Shown: positions 1 through 8,332 of the stretch, piece after piece
Layout of the letters: each line of letters begins with the position of its first letter
Numbering within the stretch: position 1 is the first letter of the stretch
DNA from: Ensifer adhaerens
Lineage (GTDB): Bacteria; Pseudomonadota; Alphaproteobacteria; Rhizobiales; Rhizobiaceae
Length of the DNA stretch: 64,000 nt
Direction: 5' to 3'
Assembly: GCA_900215285.1 (NCBI GenBank)
Contig: OCMG01000004.1
Span: forward strand, 2,278,001-2,342,000
The notes under the pieces: model-generated
What the model was told of the DNA's origin: nothing
Database searches by the model: none
Seen by the model: only the letters and a program-made list of their open reading frames with translations
Program-made: the position numbers and the translations under genes

Positions 1-1428
1 AATAGCCGAGCGGATGATGTGCTGGTCGTTCTCGTTGGTCAGCCGCATGGTGAAAACGGTCGAGCACTGCGAGAGAATGGTCTGGTCGAGATCGCCGGGG
101 CGCTGCGTGACGATGCCCAGCGACACGCCGTATTTGCGGCCTTCCTTGGCGATGCGCGCAATTGACTGGCGGGTCGGGAAGAAGCCGAGGTTCGGGTCCG
201 ACGGGACGTAGCGGTGGGCTTCCTCGCAGAGCACCAACATATGAATGGCGCCGTTCGACCACAGGCCGATTTCGAAGGCCATGCGTGTCAGCACCGAGGC
301 CACGGAGTTGACCACTTCCGACGGAATGCCCGAGAGCTGGAACACCGTGATCGGCTTGCCGTTGCCGGGAACGCGAAAGATCGTCTGTATCGTTTCCATG
401 ATCGTGTCGTTGATCGTGTTCGACGAGAACATGAAGCGATAGCGCGGATCGTTGACGGCGGCGACGATCCTGAGTTTCAGCGATCGGAGATGCGGCTTCT
501 CGGTGCGGCCCTCGAGCTTGCCGATGCGCTCGTCAATGAGGGCCAGAAGATCCGAGATGCGATAGGGTACGGGCGTATCGGCGGTAATCGACGAACGGTC
601 CGACTGCCGGCGCATCAGGCTCGACTCGCCGCGAAACGACTTCTTCGCTTCCGGGATCAGGTCGCGCAGCGCATCGATTTCCTCGTGGACACCGGGACGA
701 CCCCGGAAGACGACTTCCGTCAGTTCATCGAGCCGCATCAGCCAGAATGGCAGATCGAGACGCTCCGGGTCGATGACGACCGAAAGATCGGCAAAGGCGG
801 ATGCAAATTCGTTGTGGGGGTCGAGGATGAGGATGCGCAGCTTGGGATCCGACTGGACGGCCGCGCGCAGCAGCAGCGAGACGGCGGAGGATTTGCCCAC
901 GCCCGTCGAGCCGACGATGGCGAAGTGCTTGGAGAGCATGGAGGGCACATGCACCGATGCGTCGATGCTGTTGTCCTGTGACAGTTTTCCGATGACGCAG
1001 CTTTCGCCGTTGCGGTTCTTGTAGATCAGCATCAGGTCGGTTTTGCGGATGCGATGGGCGATCGCGCCGAGATGCGGGTAGGTGCTGATGCCGGTGGAGA
1101 AGCTTTCTCCGCCATTCTCGTCGACGGCAACTTCACCCAGAAGCTCGACTTCGACGCGGAAGACATTGTCGACGCCCTGAGCCCAGGCCTTGTTGTCGGT
1201 CTGCATGGAATCGACCAGCGCCACGACGCGGTTCCTGCCGACGCTGATGGAAATCAGACGGCCGACCGACCAGCGTTCGGTCAGGTCCGTGGACCCGCTT
1301 TCGATGATGGCGGCGATCGTTGCGCGCGCACCGCTGCAGGCCACGACATGGCCGAGCAGGCGGTCGCCGGGAGCGTCCGCGTCTCTGCGTTCCGTGGCGT
1401 CCGTCGCCGAACCTTGGTCTACCATCAT
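1..1428 (-). CDS. HerA-like (DUF87) ATP-binding protein, C-terminus cut by window edge
   Basis: The reverse strand reads open from an ATG at 1428 (a second ATG follows at 1425) to the left edge, giving 476 codons with no stop. A Walker A motif (GSTGVGKSS) lies near residues 172-180. An acidic Walker B-like LCEEAHRY sits near residues 395-405, followed by TQRPGDLDQTILSQC near the edge; both are typical of HerA/DUF87 ATPases. HerA proteins are hexameric DNA-translocating ATPases, often paired with the nuclease NurA, but no partner is visible here. The N-terminal ~165 residues look like the small beta-barrel domain that precedes the motor in this family. The ribosome site is weak. Family call is firm; exact role is unknown. 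Confidence 0.8.
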   Translation of the reverse strand, partial: MMVDQGSATDATERRDADAPGDRLLGHVVACSGARATIAAIIESGSTDLTERWSVGRLISISVGRNRVVALVDSMQTDNKAWAQGVDNVFRVEVELLGEVAVDENGGESFSTGISTYPHLGAIAHRIRKTDLMLIYKNRNGESCVIGKLSQDNSIDASVHVPSMLSKHFAIVGSTGVGKSSAVSLLLRAAVQSDPKLRILILDPHNEFASAFADLSVVIDPERLDLPFWLMRLDELTEVVFRGRPGVHEEIDALRDLIPEAKKSFRGESSLMRRQSDRSSITADTPVPYRISDLLALIDERIGKLEGRTEKPHLRSLKLRIVAAVNDPRYRFMFSSNTINDTIMETIQTIFRVPGNGKPITVFQLSGIPSEVVNSVASVLTRMAFEIGLWSNGAIHMLVLCEEAHRYVPSDPNLGFFPTRQSIARIAKEGRKYGVSLGIVTQRPGDLDQTILSQCSTVFTMRLTNENDQHIIRSAI

Positions 1429-1553
1429 TCCAACTTTCGCTTTCGACGTCAGTCTAGGCGATCAGTCTTAATGGGAGGTTTCCTGATCTCCGCAGATTTT
1501 TTCCCATTTATGGGCGTTGACGACCTCGGCCTTTGCCGTTAACACTTCGCCCC

Positions 1554-1610
1554 ATGTCAAAGATGATTTCGCTTATCGTGGTGGGACGGCGCATGGGCAG
1601 GATGGTGTAA
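1554..1610 (+). CDS. Branched-chain amino acid leader peptide of ilvIH
   Basis: An 18-residue reading frame (MSKMISLIVVGRRMGRMV) carries the run Ile-Ser-Leu-Ile-Val-Val and lies 113 bases upstream of ilvI. Its end overlaps a 9-bp stem (1589-1597 with 1628-1636), and a terminator hairpin follows at 1645-1668. This is the layout of ribosome-mediated attenuation: a ribosome stalled at the Ile/Leu/Val codons would disrupt the first stem and allow read-through. The peptide is too short for standard gene finders. The functional reading is an inference from this arrangement and from known ilv attenuators. Confidence 0.75.
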   Translation: MSKMISLIVVGRRMGRMV

Positions 1611-1668
1611 CCATCCGGCGATAGCCACCCATGCGCTGCAAACAGGCTCCTCCAAGGGGCCTTTTTTT
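1589..1668 (+). promoter_or_regulatory. ilvIH transcription attenuator (pause stem plus terminator)
   Basis: Two stems are visible. The first is a perfect 9-bp stem, 1589-1597 with 1628-1636 (GCGCATGGG/CCCATGCGC), with a nested 5-bp stem 1601-1605/1611-1615. The second is a 6-bp stem, 1645-1650 with 1656-1661, followed by seven T residues at 1662-1668, a classic intrinsic terminator. The leader peptide's stop codon falls inside the first stem. Confidence 0.75.
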
Positions 1669-1723
1669 ATGCCTTGAAACACGCTAGACACCCCGCAAAA
1701 CCAAGGAAAACGGAACAAGGACG

Positions 1724-3514
1724 ATGACGGGTAAGGACACTCAGAACGACGGGAAGATGACCGGGGCGGAGATCGTTCTCCGTGCGCTGAAGGACAACGG
1801 CGTCGAGCATATCTTCGGCTATCCCGGCGGCGCCGTGCTGCCGATCTATGACGAGATCTTCCAGCAGGAGGACATCCAGCACATCCTCGTGCGCCACGAA
1901 CAGGGCGCCGGCCATGCGGCCGAAGGCTATGCACGCTCCACCGGCAAGCCCGGCGTTCTCCTTGTGACGTCCGGCCCCGGCGCGACCAATGCCGTCACGC
2001 CGCTGCAGGACGCGCTGATGGATAGTATCCCGCTCGTCTGCCTCTCTGGCCAGGTTCCGACCACGCTCATCGGCTCCGACGCCTTCCAGGAATGCGACAC
2101 GGTTGGTATTACGCGGCCCTGCACCAAGCACAACTGGCTGGTCAAGGACGTTAACGATCTGGCCGCGACGATCCATGAAGCCTTCCGCATCGCCACGACG
2201 GGCCGTCCCGGCCCGGTTGTCGTCGATATTCCGAAGGATGTTCAGTTCGCCACCGGCACCTATACGCCGCCGTCCGCCACCCAGCCGAAGGGCAATTACA
2301 AGCCGAAGATGCAGGGCGATCTGGACCGTATCCGCGCGGCCGTCGAGCTGATGGCAAACGCCCGCCGTCCAATCATCTATTCCGGCGGCGGTGTCGTGAA
2401 TTCCGGGCCGGAAGCCTCGCAGCTGCTGCGCGAACTGGTCGAGCTCACCGGCTTCCCGATCACCTCGACGCTGATGGGCCTCGGCTCCTATCCGGCCTCG
2501 GGCAAGAACTGGCTCGGCATGCTCGGCATGCACGGCACCTACGAAGCGAATATGGCGATGCATGATTGCGACGTCATGGTCTGCATCGGCGCGCGTTTCG
2601 ACGACCGCATTACCGGCCGTCTCAATGCCTTCTCGCCGAACTCGAAGAAGATCCACATCGATATCGATCCGTCCTCGATCAACAAGACGGTTCGCGTCGA
2701 TATCCCGATCCTCGGCGATGTCGGCCGGGTCCTCGAAGACATGGTTCGCCTGTGGCGCGCCACGGCCAACAAGGCCGACAAGTCGCATCTGAAGGACTGG
2801 TGGGAAGACATTACCCGCTGGCGCGCGCGCAATTCGCTCGCCTACCGGCCGAATGACGATGTCATCATGCCGCAATATGCGATCCAGCGGCTCTATGAGA
2901 AGACAAAGCATCTCGACACCTACATCACGACCGAAGTCGGTCAGCACCAGATGTGGGCGGCGCAGTTCTACGGCTTCGAGAAGCCGAACCGCTGGATGAC
3001 ATCGGGTGGTCTCGGCACGATGGGCTATGGCCTGCCGGCAGCACTCGGCGCGCAAATCGCGCATCCGGAAAGCCTTGTCATCGACATCGCGGGCGATGCC
3101 TCGGTCCAGATGACCATGCAGGAAATGTCTTCGGCGGTTCAGTACAATGCGCCGATCAAGATCTTCATCCTGAACAACCAGTATATGGGCATGGTGCGCC
3201 AGTGGCAGCAGCTGCTGCATGGCAACCGTCTGTCGAACTCGTACACCGAGGCGATGCCCGACTTCGTGCTGATGGCGCAGGCCTTCGGCGCGCATGGCAT
3301 CCGCTGCGAAAAGCCGGGCGATCTCGACGACGCAATCCAGGAAATGATCGACGTCAAGAAGCCGGTCCTCTTCGATTGCCGCGTGGCGAACCTCGCCAAC
3401 TGCTTCCCGATGATCCCGTCCGGCAAGGCGCATAACGAAATGCTGCTCCCCGACGAGGCCACCGACGAGGCCGTTGCCAATGCCATCGACGCCAAGGGCC
3501 GTCAGCTGGTCTAA
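1724..3514 (+). CDS. ilvI: Acetolactate synthase, large (catalytic) subunit
   Basis: This 596-residue protein joins two pyruvates, or pyruvate and 2-ketobutyrate, in the first common step of valine, leucine and isoleucine synthesis. The N-terminal thiamine-diphosphate domain has the catalytic glutamate in RHEQGAGHAAEGYA. The central domain follows, and the C-terminal half has the cofactor motif GDASVQMT...NN. Length matches the family. The ATG at 1724 follows an AAGGACG ribosome site. The regulatory subunit ilvH begins 22 bases downstream, so the two form an operon controlled by the upstream leader peptide and attenuator. Confidence 0.97.
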   Translation: MTGKDTQNDGKMTGAEIVLRALKDNGVEHIFGYPGGAVLPIYDEIFQQEDIQHILVRHEQGAGHAAEGYARSTGKPGVLLVTSGPGATNAVTPLQDALMDSIPLVCLSGQVPTTLIGSDAFQECDTVGITRPCTKHNWLVKDVNDLAATIHEAFRIATTGRPGPVVVDIPKDVQFATGTYTPPSATQPKGNYKPKMQGDLDRIRAAVELMANARRPIIYSGGGVVNSGPEASQLLRELVELTGFPITSTLMGLGSYPASGKNWLGMLGMHGTYEANMAMHDCDVMVCIGARFDDRITGRLNAFSPNSKKIHIDIDPSSINKTVRVDIPILGDVGRVLEDMVRLWRATANKADKSHLKDWWEDITRWRARNSLAYRPNDDVIMPQYAIQRLYEKTKHLDTYITTEVGQHQMWAAQFYGFEKPNRWMTSGGLGTMGYGLPAALGAQIAHPESLVIDIAGDASVQMTMQEMSSAVQYNAPIKIFILNNQYMGMVRQWQQLLHGNRLSNSYTEAMPDFVLMAQAFGAHGIRCEKPGDLDDAIQEMIDVKKPVLFDCRVANLANCFPMIPSGKAHNEMLLPDEATDEAVANAIDAKGRQLV

Positions 3515-3536
3515 GAGATAGGTAGGAAGAACGATC

Positions 3537-4109
3537 ATGAACGCACAGCTACAACCGACCGGCTCCGCCTATTTCATCGACAAGGAAACGCAGGCCGTCG
3601 AGAGCCACACGCTATCGGTTCTCGTCTCCAACGAACCGGGCGTGCTTGCCCGCGTCATCGGCCTGTTCTCCGGCCGTGGCTACAACATCGAAAGCCTCAC
3701 GGTTTCGGAAACGGAACACGAGGCGCATCTGTCGCGCATCACCATCGTGACGCGCGGCACGCCGCATGTTCTGGAACAGATCAAGGCGCAGCTGGAGCGC
3801 ATCGTGCCGGTTCACCGCGTCGTCGACCTAACTGTGCGCGCGCTGGAACTCGGCTCGGATCGCCCGGTCGAGCGCGAGCTGGCACTGATCAAGGTGGCCG
3901 GTTCCGGCGAGGCCCGCGTCGAGGCGCTGCGTCTGGCCGAAGCCTTCCGCGCCAAGGTCATTGACGCGACCGTCGGCCATTTCATTTTCGAAATCACCGG
4001 CAAGCCCTCCAAGATCGACCAGTTCATCGCCATCATGAAGCCGATGGGCCTGATCGAGGTCTGCCGCACGGGGATCGCGGCGCTGAACCGTGGTCCGCAG
4101 GGGATGTGA
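3537..4109 (+). CDS. ilvH: Acetolactate synthase, small (regulatory) subunit
   Basis: This 190-residue protein has an N-terminal ACT domain (HTLSVLVSNEPGVLARV, then FSGRGYNIESLTV) that binds the feedback inhibitor valine, and a C-terminal domain with the family pattern LIKV...FRAKVIDA. It activates the large subunit and makes it valine-sensitive. Length and order (ilvI then ilvH, 22-base gap) are as expected. It is transcribed with ilvI. Confidence 0.97.
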   Translation: MNAQLQPTGSAYFIDKETQAVESHTLSVLVSNEPGVLARVIGLFSGRGYNIESLTVSETEHEAHLSRITIVTRGTPHVLEQIKAQLERIVPVHRVVDLTVRALELGSDRPVERELALIKVAGSGEARVEALRLAEAFRAKVIDATVGHFIFEITGKPSKIDQFIAIMKPMGLIEVCRTGIAALNRGPQGM

Positions 4110-4154
4110 AGGCAACCGCAGAAACGCGTTTTGAGGCGGAGGAAAACTTCTCCT

Positions 4155-4264
4155 TCGTCACCCTCGGGCTTGTCCCGAGGGTCTGCCCACGGTTCTTGAA
4201 GCCATTGACGATGCAGCAGAAATGCAAGCGCAGCAGATGCTCGGCACAGGGCCGAGCATGACGG
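4155..4264. repeat. RIME-like palindromic intergenic element
   Basis: About 110 bases bounded by two palindromes in inverted orientation. The left end, 4155-4185, contains the stem ACCCTCGGG/CCCGAGGGT (4160-4168 with 4174-4182). The right end, 4234-4264, contains ATGCTCGGC/GCCGAGCAT. The left end and the reverse complement of the right end agree at about 23 of 31 positions. It resembles the Rhizobium-specific intergenic mosaic elements described from Sinorhizobium, and shares its architecture with the copy at 45954-46100. The left stem may also end ilvIH transcription. Confidence 0.6.
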
Positions 4265-4282
4265 CGATGGGGATGGCCGCGC

Positions 4283-5488
4283 ATGAAAACCTCTAGAACC
4301 GGTACGGGGTCCCGCGCCCTCGAAGTCTTCACCACCTTCCTGAAACTCGGCCTGACCTCCTTCGGCGGACCCATCGCCCATCTCGGCTATTTCCGCGATG
4401 AACTTGTTCTGCGCCGCAAGTGGATCGATGAGGCGCGGTATGGGGAAATCGTGGCGCTTTGCCAGTTCCTCCCCGGACCGGCGTCCAGTCAGGTCGGGTT
4501 CTGCATGGGTCTCCTGCGTGGCGGGCCGCTCGGGGCGCTCGCCGCCTGGGCGGCGTTCACGCTGCCATCGGCCATTCTGCTCGTGCTCTTCGCCTATGGT
4601 GCGGCATCTGCCGGTGGGCCTGTTGAGGCGGCGATCCTTCATGGGCTGAAGCTGGTCGCGGTCGCCGTCGTCGCGCAGGCGGTCTATGGCATGGCGAAGA
4701 GCCTGACGCCGGACCGGACGCGGGCAGGGATCGCGCTTGCCGCCGTGTTGATCGTCACCTTCCTGGCGAGCGCCATCGGACAGGTGGCTGCCATTGCCGT
4801 GGGCGCGGTGGCGGGGCTTCTCCTTTGCAAGCAGTCTGGCGCAGGGCCGGTCTGGCATCTGGCGGTGCCGATATCGCGGCGGTTCGGGGCGGGCTGTCTC
4901 GTGGTGTTTTTTGCGCTGCTGGTCGTCATGCCGCTCTGGGCTTCGGTGAGCGGCTCCGCGAACGTCATCCTCTTTGATGCCTTCTATCGCTCCGGCGCGC
5001 TCGTTTTCGGCGGCGGGCATGTCGTGCTGCCGCTCCTCAAGGCTGAAATTGTCGACAAGGGCTGGCTGTCCAACGACGTGTTTCTGGCCGGCTATGGTGC
5101 GGCGCAGGCCGTTCCCGGTCCGCTCTTCACTTTCGCCGCCTATCTGGGTGCCGCCATCGGGCAGGCGACCGGCGATCTGGCGAGTGCGGCGGTGGCGCTC
5201 GTCGCGATCTTCCTGCCGGGGCTCCTGCTGGTGACTGGTGTTCTGCCGTTCTGGGAAGTGGTTCGACGCCGCGAGGATGCGCAGGCCGCGATGCGGGGCG
5301 CCAATGCCGCCGTGGTCGGCATTCTGGGTGCTGCGCTCTATAATCCTGTCTGGACGAGCGCGGTGCTCACGCCCGCCGATTTTGCGCTGGCGCTGGCCGG
5401 CTTTCTCGGGCTGACGATGTGGAAGCTGCCGCCTTGGATCGTCGTGATCGCGTTGCCTGTGGCAGTGCTGGGGATCAGCTTTATCTGA
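4283..5488 (+). CDS. chrA: Chromate transporter (CHR) family membrane protein
   Basis: This 401-residue protein is very hydrophobic and has the two homologous halves of long-chain CHR transporters. The first has LTSFGGPIAHLGYFRDELV and CQFLPGPASSQV; the second has VFGGGHVVLPLL and AAQAVPGPLFTFAAYLGA. Members export chromate, using sulfate-like chemistry, from the cytoplasm. No chrB regulator is beside it, so the true substrate is open. The chosen ATG at 4283 has only a modest ribosome site and lies just after the RIME-like repeat. Confidence 0.85.
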   Translation: MKTSRTGTGSRALEVFTTFLKLGLTSFGGPIAHLGYFRDELVLRRKWIDEARYGEIVALCQFLPGPASSQVGFCMGLLRGGPLGALAAWAAFTLPSAILLVLFAYGAASAGGPVEAAILHGLKLVAVAVVAQAVYGMAKSLTPDRTRAGIALAAVLIVTFLASAIGQVAAIAVGAVAGLLLCKQSGAGPVWHLAVPISRRFGAGCLVVFFALLVVMPLWASVSGSANVILFDAFYRSGALVFGGGHVVLPLLKAEIVDKGWLSNDVFLAGYGAAQAVPGPLFTFAAYLGAAIGQATGDLASAAVALVAIFLPGLLLVTGVLPFWEVVRRREDAQAAMRGANAAVVGILGAALYNPVWTSAVLTPADFALALAGFLGLTMWKLPPWIVVIALPVAVLGISFI

Positions 5489-5499
5489 TCCGAGAAATC

Positions 5500-5543
5500 T
5501 TGTTGACTAGGAAACTAGATGGAAGTAGTTTCCTAGTCAACAA
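5500..5543. promoter_or_regulatory. Perfect 18-bp inverted repeat, likely MarR operator
   Basis: The arm TTGTTGACTAGGAAACTA (5500-5517) is repeated exactly inverted at 5526-5543 with an 8-base spacer, ending 11 bases before the MarR gene. TTGACT inside the left arm could be a -35 element. Position and symmetry suggest the regulator binds here and represses itself and the following gene. Confidence 0.75.
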
Positions 5544-5554
5544 ACGAGGTTTCC

Positions 5555-6010
5555 ATGTCTGCCGCCATTTCCGATCTGACTGCCCATACGGGCTACTGGA
5601 TGCGCATGATTTCCAATGCCGTGTCGCAGGACTTTGCCCGGCGGGTGGCGGGCGAGGGCGTGACGGTCGCGGAATGGGTGTTCCTCCGGGCGCTTTACGA
5701 TGAGCGGTCGCTTTCGCCTTCGCTGCTTGCGACCAAGATGGGCATGACCAAGGGCGCGATCAGCAAGCTGGCGGATCGGCTCATGGAGAAGGGCCTCGTG
5801 AGCCGCACCGAGGACGAGGCGGATCGCCGCGCGCATCATCTGGCGCTCTCTGCGGAGGGCAGGGCGAAGGTGCCGCAGCTGGCGGCGCTCGCCGATGCCA
5901 ATGACGCCGAGGCCTTCGGGGTTCTTTCGGCGGAAGACCGGGCGGAGCTTGACCGGCTGTTGAAGCTGCTTGTCGAGCGGCGCGGGCTTTCAGCCGTCCC
6001 CATAGACTGA
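5555..6010 (+). CDS. MarR family transcriptional regulator
   Basis: This 151-residue winged-helix protein has the MarR core: VAEWVFLRALYD, then LATKMGMTKGAISKLADRLMEKGLV as the recognition helix-turn-helix, then the wing TEDEADRRAHHLAL. MarR proteins are dimeric repressors released by small phenolic or oxidising ligands. A perfect 18-bp inverted repeat lies just upstream, and a DUF1398 gene follows 41 bases downstream, so the pair probably forms an autoregulated operon. The inducing signal cannot be read from sequence. Confidence 0.92.
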   Translation: MSAAISDLTAHTGYWMRMISNAVSQDFARRVAGEGVTVAEWVFLRALYDERSLSPSLLATKMGMTKGAISKLADRLMEKGLVSRTEDEADRRAHHLALSAEGRAKVPQLAALADANDAEAFGVLSAEDRAELDRLLKLLVERRGLSAVPID

Positions 6011-6051
6011 GCCTCACCAATCCCACATCAACACAAAACAGGAGACCCGCT

Positions 6052-6453
6052 ATGGACGCGGAACACATATCTATTGCCGAAACCTGCCTTCATGCCGCCC
6101 ATGATGGGTCCTTGAGCTTTCCGGAAATCGTCGGTCGCCTGATCGGGGCAGGTTTCGAAGGCTACATGGTCGATTATCGTGCCAACAACCAGACCTATTA
6201 CCTGCCGAATGGCGATCATGTCACGCTGGCCATGCCGGCGTCACCGGGCAAGGTTGAGGCGGCCTTCGACCCTGACGGCGTGGAACGCATGGTGCGCTGG
6301 GCGCAATCGGGGGCTGCCGACTACACCTATGAAGCCTTTTCTACTGGCGTGAAGAAGGCCGGCTGCGCGGGCTATCTCGTCTCGTTCCTCGGCCGCCGCG
6401 TCGTCTATTTCGGACGGACGGCGGAGACGCATCTGGAGTATTTTCCGAGTTAG
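6052..6453 (+). CDS. DUF1398 family protein
   Basis: This 133-residue soluble protein matches the DUF1398 family (Escherichia coli YbcV type) by its overall pattern: ETCLHAAHDGSLSFPEIVGRL, GFEGYMVDYRANNQTYY and a tyrosine/glycine-rich C-terminus. The function of the family is not established. It follows the MarR gene by 41 bases, with an AAAACAGGAGACC ribosome site, and is likely co-regulated with it. Its TAG stop codon overlaps the start of an interspersed repeat (6451-6552). Confidence 0.8.
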   Translation: MDAEHISIAETCLHAAHDGSLSFPEIVGRLIGAGFEGYMVDYRANNQTYYLPNGDHVTLAMPASPGKVEAAFDPDGVERMVRWAQSGAADYTYEAFSTGVKKAGCAGYLVSFLGRRVVYFGRTAETHLEYFPS

Positions 6454-6552
6454 AGCATGTCCATCAAAAGTGCGTGAGCGGCTTTGCGACCGGACTGCGT
6501 CAAAACAAATCGATAGGGCGTTTCCGGTGATCTTGTTTTCATCGGAAATGCT
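6451..6552 (-). repeat. Interspersed repeat, copy C (inverted orientation)
   Basis: Read on the minus strand, this stretch carries GGAAACG, TTTGTTTTGACGCAG, CCGGTCGCAAA, CCGCT and CACTTTTGATGGACATGCTC-like blocks in the same order as the repeat at 8862-8962. It sits between the convergent DUF1398 and pit genes. Confidence 0.6.
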
Positions 6553-6560
6553 CCAAGCGC

Positions 6561-7565
6561 TTACCCGAACAGGCCCGCCACCCAATAGCTCGCCGCCGCA
6601 ATCACGCCGGCGGCGGGCATGGTGACGATCCAGGCGATGACGATATTGCCGGCAAGACCCCAGCGGACGGCGGAGACGCGGCGGGCGGCACCGACGCCGA
6701 CGATGGCGCCGGTGATCGTGTGGGTGGTCGAGACGGGGATGCCGAGCCATGTGGCGCCGAAGAGGGTCAGCGCGCCGCCCGTTTCGGCGCAGAAGCCCTG
6801 CATCGGGTTCAGCCGCGTGATTTTTGAGCCCATCGTGTGCACGATGCGCCAGCCGCCGAAGAGCGTGCCGAGCGCCATGGCTGATTGACAGGACAGTACC
6901 ACCCAGAGCGGCACATAGAAGGTCGAGCCCAGATGTCCTTGGCTGAAGAGGAGGATGGCGATGATGCCCATGGTCTTCTGCGCGTCGTTGCCGCCATGGC
7001 CCAGCGAATAGAGCGAGGCGGAGACGAATTGCAGGAAGCGGAAGCTGCGGTCGACCGCAAACGGCGTCTGGCGGACGAATATCCACGAGACGATGAGGAT
7101 CAGCACCAGCGCCAGGAGGAAACCGATGGCAGGCGACAGAAAGATCGCCGCAATCGTCTTGTTGAGCCCTCCCCAGACGACCGAATGAAAGCCGGCCTTG
7201 GCCCAGCCCGCACCGACGAGGCCGCCTACCAGGGCGTGCGATGAACTTGAGGGTATGCCGAAGACCCAGGTGACGATGTTCCAGACGATGGCGCCCATGA
7301 GCGCCGCAAAGATCAGCTGCGGCGTAACGATGCCGGGATCGATGATGCCGGTGCCGAGCGTGTTGGCCACATGCAGGCCGAAGAAGAGGAAGGCGATGAA
7401 ATTGAAGAAGGCTGCCCAGGCGACCGCATATTGCGGGCGCAGCACACGAGTGGAGACGATCGTGGCGATCGAGTTCGCCGCGTCATGCAGACCGTTCAGA
7501 AAATCGAAGAACAGCGCGACGGCGATCAGCGCGATCAGCGGCAGGAGGGCGAGCGAGGCGTCCAT
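6561..7565 (-). CDS. pit: Low-affinity inorganic phosphate transporter, Pit family
   Basis: This 334-residue polytopic membrane protein carries both Pit signatures: FLNGLHDAANSIATIVSTRV near the N-terminus and SLGHGGNDAQKTMGIIAI in the middle. Pit proteins import metal-phosphate by proton symport. Its ATG overlaps the stop codon of the upstream DUF47 gene by one base (TGATG). This is the orfA-pit arrangement known from Sinorhizobium meliloti, where PhoB represses the pair when phosphate is scarce. A PHO box lies upstream of the operon. Confidence 0.93.
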   Translation of the reverse strand: MDASLALLPLIALIAVALFFDFLNGLHDAANSIATIVSTRVLRPQYAVAWAAFFNFIAFLFFGLHVANTLGTGIIDPGIVTPQLIFAALMGAIVWNIVTWVFGIPSSSSHALVGGLVGAGWAKAGFHSVVWGGLNKTIAAIFLSPAIGFLLALVLILIVSWIFVRQTPFAVDRSFRFLQFVSASLYSLGHGGNDAQKTMGIIAILLFSQGHLGSTFYVPLWVVLSCQSAMALGTLFGGWRIVHTMGSKITRLNPMQGFCAETGGALTLFGATWLGIPVSTTHTITGAIVGVGAARRVSAVRWGLAGNIVIAWIVTMPAAGVIAAASYWVAGLFG

Positions 7566-8209
7566 CAGACATTCTCGATCAGGATGCCGCTGATCTCGTT
7601 GGCGACGTCCTCGAAGCGGTCGAAGATCTTCTCGAGATTGCCGTAGATTTCGCTGCCGATCATGTAGGCCATGGCGTTGCCGGTGGCGCCGTGGCGGCGG
7701 TAGAGGTCCTTCAGGCCCTGTTCGTGCAGCTCGTCGGAACGGCCCTCGACGCGGGTGACTTCCTCGGCAATTGCCGAGAGGCGATGCGCATTCGCGCCCA
7801 TCTTGTCGAGAAGCGGCACGGCTTCGGCGATGAGATGCGCGGCCTTGACGATACCCTGACCCATTTCCTGCATCAGCGGATCGAAGCTCGTCTGCTCGAA
7901 AAGGCGGATGGTCTTGACCGTCTTGTGCATCATGTCGACGGCGTCATCCATGGACTGGATGAGGTCCTTGATATCGCCACGATCGAAGGGCGTGATGAAA
8001 CTGCGACGCACGGCGAGCAGCACCTCGCGGGTGATGTCGTCGGCGTCGTTCTCCAGGCTGACGATCCGGGCGCAATTGCCGTCGACGTCCTCGCCCTTGA
8101 GCAACCGTTCAAGCGCCTCTGCCGCGCCGACGACCGTTTTCGAGTGGCGGACGAACATGTCGAAGAAGGCATCTTCCCTCGGCATCAGCTTGCGGAACAA
8201 ACCCATCAT
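7565..8209 (-). CDS. DUF47 family phosphate transport accessory protein (orfA / PhoU-like)
   Basis: This 214-residue, largely helical protein belongs to the DUF47 (COG1392) family, which is distantly related to PhoU. Visible family features are the acidic LENDADDITREV and QSMDDAVDMMHKTVKTI, which bind metal in PhoU-like folds. It is the first gene of the two-gene operon with pit and is thought to modulate the transporter. The start codon lies 55 bases from a PHO box. Confidence 0.9.
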   Translation of the reverse strand: MMGLFRKLMPREDAFFDMFVRHSKTVVGAAEALERLLKGEDVDGNCARIVSLENDADDITREVLLAVRRSFITPFDRGDIKDLIQSMDDAVDMMHKTVKTIRLFEQTSFDPLMQEMGQGIVKAAHLIAEAVPLLDKMGANAHRLSAIAEEVTRVEGRSDELHEQGLKDLYRRHGATGNAMAYMIGSEIYGNLEKIFDRFEDVANEISGILIENV

Positions 8210-8263
8210 GCTTGTGGCCCTTCCTTTTGTGCGCCTTGATGTCGACGCGCGTTTGTGGTCACT

Positions 8264-8281
8264 GTCACAAAACTGTCATAT
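8264..8281. promoter_or_regulatory. PHO box (PhoB binding site)
   Basis: CTGTCAC-AAAA-CTGTCAT is a full 18-base PHO box: two 7-base direct repeats separated by four A residues. It lies between the divergent DUF47-pit operon and the Nudix gene. It reads along the plus strand, so relative to DUF47-pit it is reversed, consistent with the PhoB repression reported for orfA-pit in S. meliloti. Confidence 0.85.
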
Positions 8282-8332
8282 ATCCCCGCAGGCAATTGCT
8301 CCAAAAAGCAAATTTTGACAATCTCGGTTCTG

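Noticed and set aside
1667..3538. Long open frame on the minus strand, 623 codons, opposite ilvI
   Set aside because: It mirrors the ilvI coding sequence. High third-position GC makes long antisense frames common; no ribosome site or recognisable motif was seen.
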